Assembly: GCA_010015605.1 (NCBI GenBank)
Contig: ML975276.1
Location: 123,962 to 187,961 of the forward strand
Direction of reading: 5' to 3'
DNA: 64,000 nucleotides
DNA from: Decorospora gaudefroyi
Lineage: Eukaryota > Ascomycota > Dothideomycetes > Pleosporales > Pleosporaceae
This document shows positions 47,145 through 57,752 of the stretch, piece by piece (the stretch's first letter is position 1; each line of letters opens with the position of its first letter). The notes under the pieces are model-generated. The model was not told where the DNA came from and searched no databases. It saw only the letters and a list, made by a program, of their open reading frames with translations. The position numbers and the translations under genes were made by a program.

Positions 47145-47375
47145 CTACTTCTTCGGGGACTTGCCCTGGTACTCGATGTCGTACTGGAAGAAGCTATCCC
47201 ATATGCTGCCCTTCCTTGCAAGTGCTGGCTTCTGCGGGCCCGCTGCAGGACTCGCAGTCCTCAGATCACTCTGACTTGCCACTCTATGCTTGACAGGAGA
47301 CGTGTTCGCTGATCGTAGGTTCGATGGACTGGACTTGAAAAACCTGTAGGGAGACTGGTGTGGAGGCGCGGAGAC
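47145..47375 (-). CDS. Candidate alternative last exon of atg11
   Basis: A 77-codon frame that opens at a strong acceptor (GCGACAG at 47376, TGCTAACG branch just upstream) and ends with TAA or TAG at 47145. It reads VSAPPHQSPYRFFKSS and ends WDSFFQYDIEYQGKSPKK. A donor GTGCGC at 47467 within the atg11 frame would splice to it in phase (intron 47467-47376, 92 bases), replacing that protein's last eight residues. Otherwise it could be the last exon of an independent gene, for which I see no first exon. Confidence 0.45.
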   Translation of the reverse strand, partial: VSAPPHQSPYRFFKSSPSNLRSANTSPVKHRVASQSDLRTASPAAGPQKPALARKGSIWDSFFQYDIEYQGKSPKK

Positions 47376-47440
47376 CTGTCGCAACGTTAGCAAATGTGCA
47401 AAGATCGATTGGGGAGCTTAGATTTACATCAAGCGCAAAC

Positions 47441-50400
47441 CTAAGGTCCCCAGAGCAGGTCGCGCACGTTGCCTCCGTTCTGGTCCTCCACGCCACTCCC
47501 GTTTGTCTCCGTTTCCCTTAAATGGCTAGGACCATGTGCACCAGTTGGGCTTGCACCTCTGGTGGCCGTGGTGGAGGCGAGATTCGATTCAGGACGTTCG
47601 CCCGGCGACAACGCTTCTGCTGAATTACGACCACCGATTATGGGCGCGCTCTTCCTGCTCGTGCCACTGCTGCGCCGGCTATCCAGTGACTTTCCTAGTT
47701 GGGTTGCAGGGTCCATGGAGGACTTCTTCTTTGCCTTCTGCATCTCGCCTTGTCCAGTTTCAAGACTGCTCTTCACGGTGACGGCACCCTTGATGCCGGG
47801 CGTACCCGGTGCCATCGCCTTCTCTTCAGTTGCGTCAAGTAGATACCATCGGAGTCCGTCGGACAGCTCGAAAGGGTTGTCGTCCTCGAACGACACTGCG
47901 TTGCTGGAGGCGATTGAGCGTCCGTCTATAGAAGCGCGTGGTGCGCCGTCCAGTGCCTTGGAAAGATCTACAACGCGCTCCTCCACTTTCGAGATGCGTG
48001 CTACCAGCCACTCCTTCCCGGCTAGTCGATGCGTATCTTGCTCACGGAGAAAGAAGTGCGGGGCGCCAACGTTGAAGGCAGCCCAAGGACGATGCGCATT
48101 GTTTCGCGTGGGCAAGAACAGTGCCAAATCACCTTCTTTGAACGAACGGTAAGCAATCTTGTCGTGTGCATCCGCCTGGAAGCGGTGTGCCTTGTCCCGA
48201 TATGCGCGAGCTTCCTTTTGCCACTTGCGCGCTGTGTGCTCCATATCCCGCATTCGCTTCGCTACAGCATCACTGAACGTCTCGAGGTTGAAGAGCTGGA
48301 GTTTTTCAATGAGCTCCTGGTAACGTTGATCTTCCTCCTCCGGCCCCGAAGCTTCGGTCCATTGAAGGAAGTGAAGGTCTCCAACATCTTCCAGGTAGCG
48401 CTTCAGTGGAGTGGGTGAAGATGTCGTGGTGCTTCGACTGAGTCCTGCACTAGTGTCTGTCATAATTGTGCTACTTCCGAGCTTGGAGGCTCTCTGAAGT
48501 ACCATTTCGCCGTCTTCATGAGTGATGACGAACCCAAGTGTTTCGAGCAAGCGGACAAGGCGCTCGTGTAGCGTGTATAGACGCTGGCCAAGGTCTTTCG
48601 CACGCTGCATACGTTGGTGGGTACGAGTCGAATCATCCTCTTCCCACTTCCGCAGCTTCTTCTCCACGCGCATGAGTTCGATATCGAGACTATTCGCGTG
48701 AGAATTCTTTTCAGCCAGGTCGACCTGGAGACGGCCCACTTTCGCCTCTTCCTCTTCTACTCGCTTGCGCAGAGCTTCAGAGCCGGTCTCGCCTTCAGCA
48801 AATTTATTACGAAGGTCATGGAGATGACCACGCTCCTCCTCCAACTCTGCACCGACGGAAGCGACCCGGGCTTTCTCCACGTCAAGTTGCTCTTGAAGGG
48901 ATGCAGCTTCCTTCTCATGTTCAGCCAGCTGTGTTCGGAAGTCCTGCTCTTGTTCCTCCACTCTCGCATGGGCGTTCTCGTTGTCTGATTTTGCCATAGC
49001 AACAGCTTGCTCAAGTTCTCTCTGATGATTGAGGGAACGGATAGCCAAGTTTTCAATTTGCGCGATCAAGGCAGAGTGATCATCCGGCACATTTGTTCCA
49101 GGAGAGAGGTGACTGAACGCCGCAGCGAGTGAATCGGCTTCTTGCGACCTAACAGCTTTGCGGTCAATGAGCTCCGCTTGGAGTGCCTCAATTCGTTCGT
49201 CTGCCCGTGCACCCTGCTCGGTTGCCTCTCTGCGCGTTTGCTCGAGTTCGGCGACTAGTTCTTGTATTCTGGTGTCAACACCAGTCCGCTCGTTATCCCG
49301 ACTACCAAGCACACGATCCAGCTCATCTTCAGCTTCCTCAATCTTAGTCTTGTAGGCCCGAATCTCGTCTTCAAGCGACTTCCGTTCATCTGCAAACTCT
49401 TTTTGTTGCGCTCGCATGTTCTCCATGATGTTATTTTTTGTCGACATGGCCTCCTCAAACCGGCGCTGTTGGTCTGCTTCCTCGTCTTTCCGGCCCTGTG
49501 CATCATTCTCCAGATTTGCGCGTGCTTCCTTCTCTGCTGCAAGTTCTTGTTCGAGGCGAAGGATGCGGCGCTTGTCCTCCTGTCCTGCGTTTGTGGAGAA
49601 TCGTCTAGAAGAGATAGAGGACCGACGGGATAGCTCCTCTTGGGGTCTAGGCGAAGCTACCTCCATTGTCGGTGTCGAAGGGTCTCCCGGGCTTGGGATA
49701 CCGAAAGACGGTGGTGCACCTATAGACAACCTGCTGACAGTGTTTTGGCGATGTATTAGGTCCTCTAGTCGGCGAACGCGGCTCTTGTAGCCTTTGAGCT
49801 CATCTTCAAGCTTCACACTGCCTTCCTTCAACACACGTAGCTCATCATCGCCTCGGACGATTAGCTGGGAGCCTTTACCAAATGCTGGTTCATGGACGCT
49901 TCCCATCTTGAAGTTCTTGGCGCGCTTCATCTGCTGTTTCGTAGGACGATCAAGATCTTTGATCGCCTGGCTGAACGCTTCGGCTTCGGATTCTTGCCCG
50001 TCCAGTCTCTGCAGGTCTTTAAGATAGGCTTGAAGTTCCTCTCGGGAGACCTTGGGCCAGATTGTCTTTTCCGGCTGTACGTTCATCTCGAAGCCTAATG
50101 AACCGCCTTGAATAGCCTCCAGGTTGACTACGTCGGCAATCGGCTTTAGCCACCTCTTGCGTCGACGGTCTTCCTCTTCCTGGAATGTCGCCATCTCTTC
50201 AGCCAGCGAGGAGGTATCCTTCTCCATCCTCTCCATCCACTCTCGTCTGCGGACCGCCTCGACTAACAGTGTGCCGTATACATAGGGCAGACGACCGACG
50301 AGAGAGATGAGCTCAAAGGCAGCAACGCCCTCGTGCGGTATGCTGATTTGCTCGAGTTCTGCGCCGAGACTCGCGATGACCGATTCGATACTCGCGATGC

Positions 50401-51549
50401 CCTGCATGCTCTCCACCGAGTTCCTGATTGCCGAATTCTTCTGCTCTACAGCCCGACGCACAAGATCGCTCATCTCTATGCTGTATTCGTGTATAGCCGG
50501 TAGGAAGTTCCGCGTGTGCAACAAGGCCATCTTGGACACCTGCGCTACCGACCTAGCACTCGCCTCGAGACCCATGACATGCTCGAAATCGGATTCAACT
50601 TTCTTCGCCACGGCTTCGATCTCGTTGTATAGGCGAGCGGGCTCTTCGGAATCGTCCACGATGGATCTGCTCTGGCTTTGGCCGACTGCGCTCAAGAGTT
50701 CGTTGTAGTCGGCCGAAATCTTTTCCAGCTGCGTGCTCATGCTGTCCATGCGCTGTGCAAACGACTCTCTCACGCGTTTACTGGTCCCTGTAGCCTTCTT
50801 GACACCCTCGACGTCGAGAAAGGCCTGGAGCGACTGGTGACCGGCTCGATCAGTGTGTGCGGATTGCGCAGGTCTCATCTCCTTGGCCAGGAAGCGCGTA
50901 AACTGGATGTTGGCAGGCACCGTCCCGAGCTGCTCGAAGTCGGCATCGAGGCGTCGCAAGTTGTCTCCGGCCTCCTTCTCGACACCGTCGTACCACTCCC
51001 TAGCCGCATAGTACTTCTGCCCCAGCCCCTTGATGTGCGCATCATGGTTGCCCACTGCGACTTGCGTAGCCCGTTCGATCGTGGCCTGTTCGGCAAAGTG
51101 TTTCGACGCTACACGGGACATGGAATGGGACTTGTCGAGAAGACCAAAGGCCCAGTCGCGGCGGGCTTGGAAGAGGGCTTGCCATGCTCGTAGATCGGTA
51201 TTGCTCGTGAGGTTGTTGGGCGGATCGTCGGGGGTGAAGGCATCGGGAAGTGGTGTGGACGATATGGCAGCCTGCGGGTTGCTGGAGAGCTCGCGACTAA
51301 AGACGAATATCTCCTTCTGCAGAACAGAGTCATTAGCAGACAGTACTGCGTATGCGCCGGCATGCCTACCTCGGTCAGCAGCGCCTGTAGCTTTACATGC
51401 TTGCCGTGGGTGGTGAGTAGGACCTGCGACTCCGGCGCTATCTCTGTAGCTCTCGAGATCCAGGACTTAAGTGCATCGACGGAGCTAAAGGCAACGGGAT
51501 CAGCGTCGAGGCGCTGGCCCGTATGAGCTACAGCAATCTGCAGCGACAT
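47441..51549 (-). CDS. atg11: Autophagy scaffold Atg11
   Basis: Scaffold for selective autophagy (Cvt pathway, pexophagy, mitophagy) at the phagophore assembly site. Exon 1 51549-51373, intron 51372-51320 (GTAGGC, GCTAATGAC branch, CTGCAG), exon 2 51319-47441; 1351 aa. The ATG is at 51549 (MSLQIAVAHTGQ); further upstream codons in frame start with TTG only. The N-terminus is ubiquitin-like (VLLTTHGKHVKLQ); residues about 100-450 match the Atg17-like/Atg11 N-terminal helical region. A long coiled coil fills about 480-1000, and the Atg11 C-terminal domain includes FKEGDLALFLPTRNN, AFNVGAPHFFL and GKEWLVARI, all diagnostic. The stop after NVRDLLWGP may be bypassed by splicing to 47375-47145. It shares a 243-base spacer with the divergent CENP-H-like gene. 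Confidence 0.93.
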
Positions 51550-51792
51550 TCGACCTTGCCCTCCCGCTTGTTGGTGTTGTGTCGACGCAGCACCCAAGGA
51601 GTAATGCAGTATTGACTATATGTATGGACTGTCGGAGCGTGAGCACATGCGTACCAGATTCCGCCAAGCAGGGTCGGCGCAGGGATCGGCGCATGGGCCC
51701 CGGGCTGCTGCATCATAGTGAAGGACGCGCACGGTCAGATGGACATCGGAGTCGTGCACTGGGACGTGTTTTGAACCCATTTTGCCGTCAAC

Positions 51793-52658
51793 ATGGCAAC
51801 GAAAGATGATGTGGACATGGCGGACGCGCCTGTCAGGGTGCAGGATGCAAACGACTATTCGGACCTGCTCCAAACAAATCACAGCGACGCGTTCGCCTTC
51901 TCCGATACCGAGAAGCTAGCCCTGCAGCTCTACGACCAGCTCAAGGAACTCGAGTTGCAAGAGAGCCTTCTTCACGCGCAGCAGTCAGGCATGTCTCTTC
52001 TCGAATCCGGCTTGTGTGGGCGAATAGTAACGTGATAATACATATAGCACAAGCGCATGATTTCTCTGCACTCCCCGATGACCTGTTGGAGGAGCGCCTG
52101 ACGATAGTGCAGCACGAAGCCATGCAAGCGAAGGCAGAGTATGAGATTCGAAACAGAATCATTCACAATGTACTAGCCATGGATCCGATACTGAAGGCTG
52201 TTCATGGAGGCAAAAGAACGGGATTTGTGGAGAAGTAGGTCGTGTTCGATATGTATTTCGTGCTTCTCTCACCCTCCTACAGACGCATACTACCGCTGGT
52301 CACCGAGAGGGACACTGTTTCCATGATCCATGGCTCTCAAACAGCAGCCCTTGCTTCTACTACCCGCGCCCAGAGTACAGCAGAGCAGGCGAACATGGTC
52401 GCAAATCGGAAGAACCGGGAACTATCAAAGACGATGCTTGCCCTGGCTGAAGAGATGAAGGCCCAGTCAGTACAAGACATTGAGGACCCACAGCTGCGCC
52501 GCCAAGTCGATGCCGTAGAGAAGGAGCTCAAGGACTCGCGAAGAAGGATGAAGACGCTCAAGGGCATATTGTCAGCTATGGTAGTCAGCAGCGGCATCAA
52601 CTGGGCTGCAGACGAGGGCTTGACAGAGCTCGTCATGGATGATGAGGAAGACGGATGA
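51793..52658 (+). CDS. CENP-H-like kinetochore protein
   Basis: Inner-kinetochore (CCAN) subunit; fungal counterparts are Fta3 and Mcm16. Exon 1 51793-51988, intron 51989-52047 with a GC donor (AG|GCATGT) and ATAG acceptor, exon 2 52048-52234, intron 52235-52282 (GTAGGT, CTACAG), exon 3 52283-52658; 252 aa. No GT donor in the right phase gives a usable first intron, so the GC-AG choice rests on frame and on continuity of QQSAQAHDFSALP. The protein is mostly helical coiled coil. The C-terminal block KTLKGILSAMVVSSGINWAADEGL matches the CENP-H family end, where a GxNWA motif is typical. No other domain is present. Nuclear. Confidence 0.8.
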
Positions 52659-54490
52659 GTGAGCCGTTGACCAACGAATGCACATCTCTTGAGACTATGC
52701 GGACTACACGGTACAGTGGTTATATACACTTTCTTCTTGGCATTGCTTGAAGACAGCTGAGTGATGTCGCACTGCACGTGTGGATCAGGGATGCAGCCAC
52801 CAAACGTATGGGGCTCCAGGTCGTGTTTATTGATGTCGGGGTGTTGCTGGGGTGACGGTCGTTGGAAACGACACTTGTACACAGGACGCGAGATGAGACA
52901 GAGTTTGGTGCTCGTGTCGAGCCTCTGGTGAATAGAGGTTGTGTAGACGATGTCATTGGTGCCTGAGCACTTTGCGGGATTATCGGAAGGCGACGATCCA
53001 GGCGTGCCTGCCTCTGTTGGTGGCCGTGGCAAGGGTAGCTACGGCCGTCCATGGTTTCAACGAAAATATTCAGGTAGGGCATGAACTTGTGGAGTTCCAC
53101 ACCTGGCAATCAGCGCAGGTGAAGGCGAGTACCTTGCATCGGACGCGTGACTTGTTCTGTATCCGGTTCGGTCATATTGCGTAGGGCGAGACGGCTCCAT
53201 GGCCGGAAGCGGGCTCACAGGGCTGCTCGTCACCGCCTGAAGCGTGCGCGGCGGCCATGAAAGCAGGTGGATGCCACGGCAGCATGCGCTGCGGGGTGAG
53301 ACACACTGACAGTGACAGCCAGCACCAGGCTGACTAGTTGGGATTGCCGATTGAAAGGACCTTTCGGGGACATTGCAGATGGCTGCAGCACCTGAAGCTG
53401 CCCGCAGCGGACGTGTTGCGCGACCGGACACTTGGTGTCTGGAACACCTACCAGCAGCCAGCAGCGCTACTTGAGATAACGTCTAGGGCCATTTGACCGT
53501 GTCCAGCGAATAGTAGACTATCGACTGCTGCGTGCAATCTAACCGAACGTGAAACTTGCCAGAAAGAATGGAGTGCGCCTCAGCGCCCAGGGAGCGAGGG
53601 TGAGGGTGAGGACAAGGAACAACGCGACACGTCTCCCGTACTGTAGATGCGCGTTCAGTCATCAAAGAAAGTAGCGCCAGGAGACGGAGACGAGGAGACG
53701 GTGAAACGATCAACAAGAGGATGCTGTCTGTCGTCGTGATGCGCGCGCAGTGAGGAGTGCGGCAGCCGTGCGGGCAAGGATGGGCTTTGGTCCGCAGCGC
53801 CCGTGCCAAACAAGCTGCATGACTAAGCGATGGCCTGCCAAACGGGGTCTCAGCAGGTCCTCACAGTACTGCCCGCTCTCTCACCCAGCTTCCCTCTCAT
53901 ACAAATCTCGCCCAACATATGTGAGTTCCCTCGGCTGCTTTTCACCAAGTCGCATTTGTACGAAGTCGCATTGTCACCAGCACCACTTTTCGCAACCACA
54001 CCTTTTTTCCACGCGTTTTCCCGCCCCAATTCGCCCAACTAGCACTCTCCCAGCCTTCTTTTCTTCATCTTCCGACCGTCATCGCGTTCGACTGATTCTT
54101 CATCGCCGTCGCCAGCACCTACTACCAGGCGCAAACTAACCGCAAAACAGACCTCGGTCAACGCTATTAACTTGCTCACATCGAGCAACTTCAGTGAGTT
54201 CCCGCACCTTCTCTTATCGCAAAATCGCGCATCATCGGGTTGTGTTGTTGTGTTTGCGACCGCGTCACCTTAAGCGCATACCAGCCCTGCAGCACCATTG
54301 CGCACTTACCCAACAACAACATGGCTTGTACACGGCTTTACCAGCGCAGGCTCCTATCTGCGCTTATAAGCTACTTAGCACCCGTGACGCTTTCTTGCTA
54401 CGCTTCTTCTCGCCCACAAAACTGCTCGCGATTCAATCAGGAGCTAACCACCCGCAACAGCCACCCCAGTTCAACTCTCTCACCAACACC
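52659..54490. other. Intergenic region upstream of nhp6
   Basis: About 1.8 kb. The first kilobase shows only shadow frames. From about 53850 the plus strand becomes pyrimidine-rich with several AG/GT signals (for example a GTGAGT donor at 54191), compatible with a long leader containing 5' untranslated introns. An ATG at 54321 opens a long frame overlapping nhp6. Confidence 0.45.
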
Positions 54491-54965
54491 ATGCCCAAAG
54501 AGAAGACCACCCGCAAGGCCGCGCCCAAGTCCAAGGCTGACGGCGGAAAGAAGAAGAAGGGCAAGTAGCTCGCGTGCATCCATCCATTTTCATGCTAATC
54601 TGCGACAGACCCCAACGCGCCCAAGCGTGGTCTTTCCGCATACATGTTCTTCGCCAACGAGCAGCGTGACAAGGTCCGTGAGGACAACCCTGGCATCAAG
54701 TTCGGTGAGTTTATTGTCTTTTTGTCCTTGTCCACATCCCGTCTCTAACATTGCGCAGGCGAGGTCGGCAAGCTTCTCGGAGAGAAGTGGAAGGCCCTGA
54801 ACGAGAAGCAGCGCGCCCCCTATGATGCCAAGGCTGCACAGGACAAGAAGCGCTACGAGGAGGAGAAGGCCGCCTACCAGGTAAGTGTTGATAGGATACC
54901 TTCAATCAAAGCTTCTCTAACCAGCCCAGGCCGGCGAGGAAGAGGAAGAAGAAGAGTCTGACTAG
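54491..54965 (+). CDS. nhp6: Nhp6-type HMG-box protein
   Basis: Small non-sequence-specific DNA-bending chromatin protein. Exons 54491-54560, 54609-54704, 54759-54880, 54930-54965; 107 aa. Intron 1 (54561-54608) has a GC donor (G|GCAAGT) and GACAG acceptor; it must be removed because the unspliced frame stops at TAG 54567-54569. Introns 2 and 3 are GTGAGT..GCAG and GTAAGT..CCCAG. The basic tail (KTTRKAAPKSKADGGKKKK) is followed by the classic HMG box: DPNAPKRGLSAYMFFANEQR, FGEVGKLLGEKWKALNE, PYDAKAAQDKKRYEEEK. It ends with an acidic tail (EEEEEEESD). Length and architecture match fungal Nhp6. Nuclear. Confidence 0.95.
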
Positions 54966-56257
54966 AAAGATTGACTCCCCGAAGCTTCCTCCCACAACAC
55001 CTCTGGCAGCGATGATGATGTCTTTCACGCGCGGCCTCGGCTGTTACGCCTCCCTCGGTTTCATTTGTCGTCTTCCTCTTTAATGGGCTCTTTCTTTGCA
55101 GAGGCCGGCTAGCAAATCTGTGGTTCATTTCGGAACGAACGGCCGCAGTACAGCCCGCGCTGATGGCGGACGGTCATGATGTTGGCGTCTCTTACTCTGA
55201 CGCAGAAAACATCACGAAGCTCATGACCAAGTCTATCTATGTACACTAGTCACTTGCGGTATGGAAAATGTTTGCTGTTTATTCAGGGTCAGCATCTTGG
55301 TGATGTTCATGTTGCCTGATGAGACGACCTTGTCCTCGGCGTAGCCTCGTTCCTGCCCTTCGTAGCTCGGGTCCCAGCTCTACGGCTGCGATATCTTTGC
55401 AAACGGAGTGCGTTTGCCGCAGTGATGATTCAGGACCCGAATCCTCACGGCGCCCCTCCATCCGTAGCCATGTTTCCAAGAATTGGCTCTGGTTCTTGGA
55501 CCCTTTTGATGCGTGCGGCTGCTATCCACTCACATATACACCGCCAACGGGAAGCCGCATCCATGACCGCTCTTTCCTTACCGGTACGTACCTGCAGTGT
55601 GCCTTCCCCTCGTCTGGCGTCCCCTATTCTCTCTTCAACTAGATGAATTCTCTATTTTCTTATGCATCCATCGACCAAAGCGAGCAACAAAGCGTCGTTG
55701 GGCTAGTGGTATGCTATCGCCTTCCCATCGTGCACCACTGCGAAGGAGGCGGGGATCACGGGTGTACGTATCCCAAGACAGATATAGATCGGAGTTCGAG
55801 TTGCAGAGCTAACAAGGTAATAGTCGAACCCCGTACGGCGCAATGCTCTCTTCTTTTTTGATGTTTCTTGCTGCATAGGGAGTTGGGCGCTTTCTTTCTT
55901 TCTTTTTTGGTAGGTGTGTCGTGTGCTCCTTCCTACCCGGGAGTGATGTCATTTGTTCGAGGGAGAGGGGGGGGAGGTGCGATGCGCTCCGGAAAGGGGG
56001 ATGTACGTCGCTGGAATGCATAGTATCAGGTTATAGGGAATGTGCGACAAAGACCGCATTTCCACAAAATGGGTAAAGAGTAAGTTGTAAATCTTTTTTG
56101 GGTTCTGGGTACATCATAGATGTCCTCTCGGGTATACCTGAACGCCTTGCCTCGCCTCCTCTTGAAGCATGGAACGCCAGTATTACTGGCCTCGCCCAAT
56201 AGCTTTTTGTAGAACCGCGAAGACACCCCAAAGTTCACACTGCCTGGCATACACATG
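54966..56257. other. Convergent intergenic region
   Basis: About 1.3 kb between the 3' ends of nhp6 (+) and sec11 (-). No gene seen. A short T/C-rich simple tract (CTTTCTTTCTTTCTTTTTT-like) lies at about 55891-55908. Confidence 0.45.
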
Positions 56258-56875
56258 CTATTCCCGCTGTAACACCACCATGACTCCCATTATGCCCAAC
56301 ATAACCTGCTTCAGCCACGGGTACTCACTCAACAGAATTGTAACGTAACCGACAAACGGTATGAAGCCGACGACGCTCCCTACAACGTCTTCTTTGCGGT
56401 TGAGGAAGGATTGGCCGGCGGCGTAGAGTTCGGTATCGTCTGCGAGATTGTTGTCGCCTTTTGTGAGGAGGCGGAGGGGTGTTTTACTAAACTATAGTTA
56501 GCATCATGCCCTTATTCTGCAGCATTATACGCGAACAGTCCTCCACAAGCATATTAAGAAAGGGAAAAAAGGTAAGACTCACCTTCCCCCGTATCTCCTC
56601 ACCACGCGATGCACAATCGGGATGTCCTTGCCCTTGACATTATATACCACAATCTCGCCAATCTGCGTGTCGAGCCCCCTATTCCACAGAAACAACAAAT
56701 CTCCTCGTTGGAACGCGGGCTCCATGGACCCTGATAGGACGACGACAATGGGGGACGGTGAATTGGACACGATGGAGATGCCTTTCCACATCATGAAGGC
56801 GGTGGAAAGAACGAGGGCAAAGTTTAGGATTTGGCCGGCGATTTGCCGCGGTTGCATTGCACTGAGGCCGAGCAT
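56258..56875 (-). CDS. sec11: Signal peptidase complex catalytic subunit Sec11
   Basis: Endoplasmic-reticulum membrane serine protease that removes signal peptides. Exon 1 56875-56583, intron 56582-56487 (GTGAGT donor, GCTAAC branch, TTTAG acceptor), exon 2 56486-56258; 173 aa, the usual size. The N-terminal membrane anchor is ILNFALVLSTAFMMWKGI. The catalytic Ser lies in VVVLSGSMEPAFQRGD, the catalytic His in IPIVHRVVRRYGG, and the Asp region in LTKGDNNLADDTELY. Downstream VVGFIPFVGYVTILLSEYPWLKQ and the C-terminal hydrophobic helix complete the S26B family layout. The acceptor could be AG at 56487 or the earlier one near 56493; only the former keeps the frame. Confidence 0.96.
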
Positions 56876-57752
56876 GGTTGCGGGTTGTGTGCGGAGAGTC
56901 GGGTGGGAGGTGCAGGCCTTGAACGGCGTCGGTCGTTATCCAGTTCTCAGGCGGGGGGTTGACGGCCGAAGCAAGGAATCAATAGGCGTTTTACGTGACT
57001 TTGGGGTGTCTAGCGGCAGTCTGCAGGAGAACAGCGCAGCGAAGGTGCGCGTCGGGGAATTGTGGTCAAGAGCTTGATGCCAGATGTCCTTCGATTCGTT
57101 GTTGCGGCCAGCTTAGTCAACCTCCGTGTGTGACCTCTCAGCTAGGCAATCGCTCCTACACCCCATCCCTTCATCCCTCCAAATATCATCGCATCGCGTC
57201 GTGAGCTGCAAGTCATCAAACTTTTGCAGACCGTTTATTTGAAAATGGCACGAAGCGTCGGGGGCTGTTCAACACAGACTCGCATCTCTCACCGGCGCCT
57301 CTTAATTGAGGCCGCCTTCACCACAACATGCCATCCGTAGTTTCTATTCATATCAAGCATCCTCTCATCGCAGCTAGCTAGATTTACCTCAAATTTTGCC
57401 TCGATCAATTCTCCGAGTCTATAACTAACACAGCATCCCGAATTTGCGCCAACTAATTTGCACACTCCTCCTCAGTCGCTTCTTATTCTCAACGGCATTT
57501 ACTCAGCTACGTGCGACCTGCGAACAAGATACGAAAGGTAGCTCCGCCGAGCTGTGTTTCTCTCACACTTGTAGATAGGTTCGCGTCTTGAAACATACCC
57601 TCACTTCTCCTGCGGTCGCCATCCGGTCCTACCCGCTGTACAAAAGCTTCTTCTCCCGGATATCTCGAAAATCGGCACTGCTCTGAATCTGTCCAGGTTA
57701 GCAGTGTATTCCTCCTCGTCTAGGCCAGACTCAATCTCGCACCCTTCGCAAC
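56876..57752. promoter_or_regulatory. Divergent spacer sec11 / PWWP gene
   Basis: About 880 bases upstream of both genes. The part from about 57300 is leader-like for the PWWP gene (CT-rich, with several splice-like signals). No specific site recognised. Confidence 0.4.

Noticed and set aside
47469..48152. 227-codon plus-strand frame opposite atg11
   Set aside because: Mirror frame of a strongly coding minus-strand exon; several similar shadows occur along atg11.
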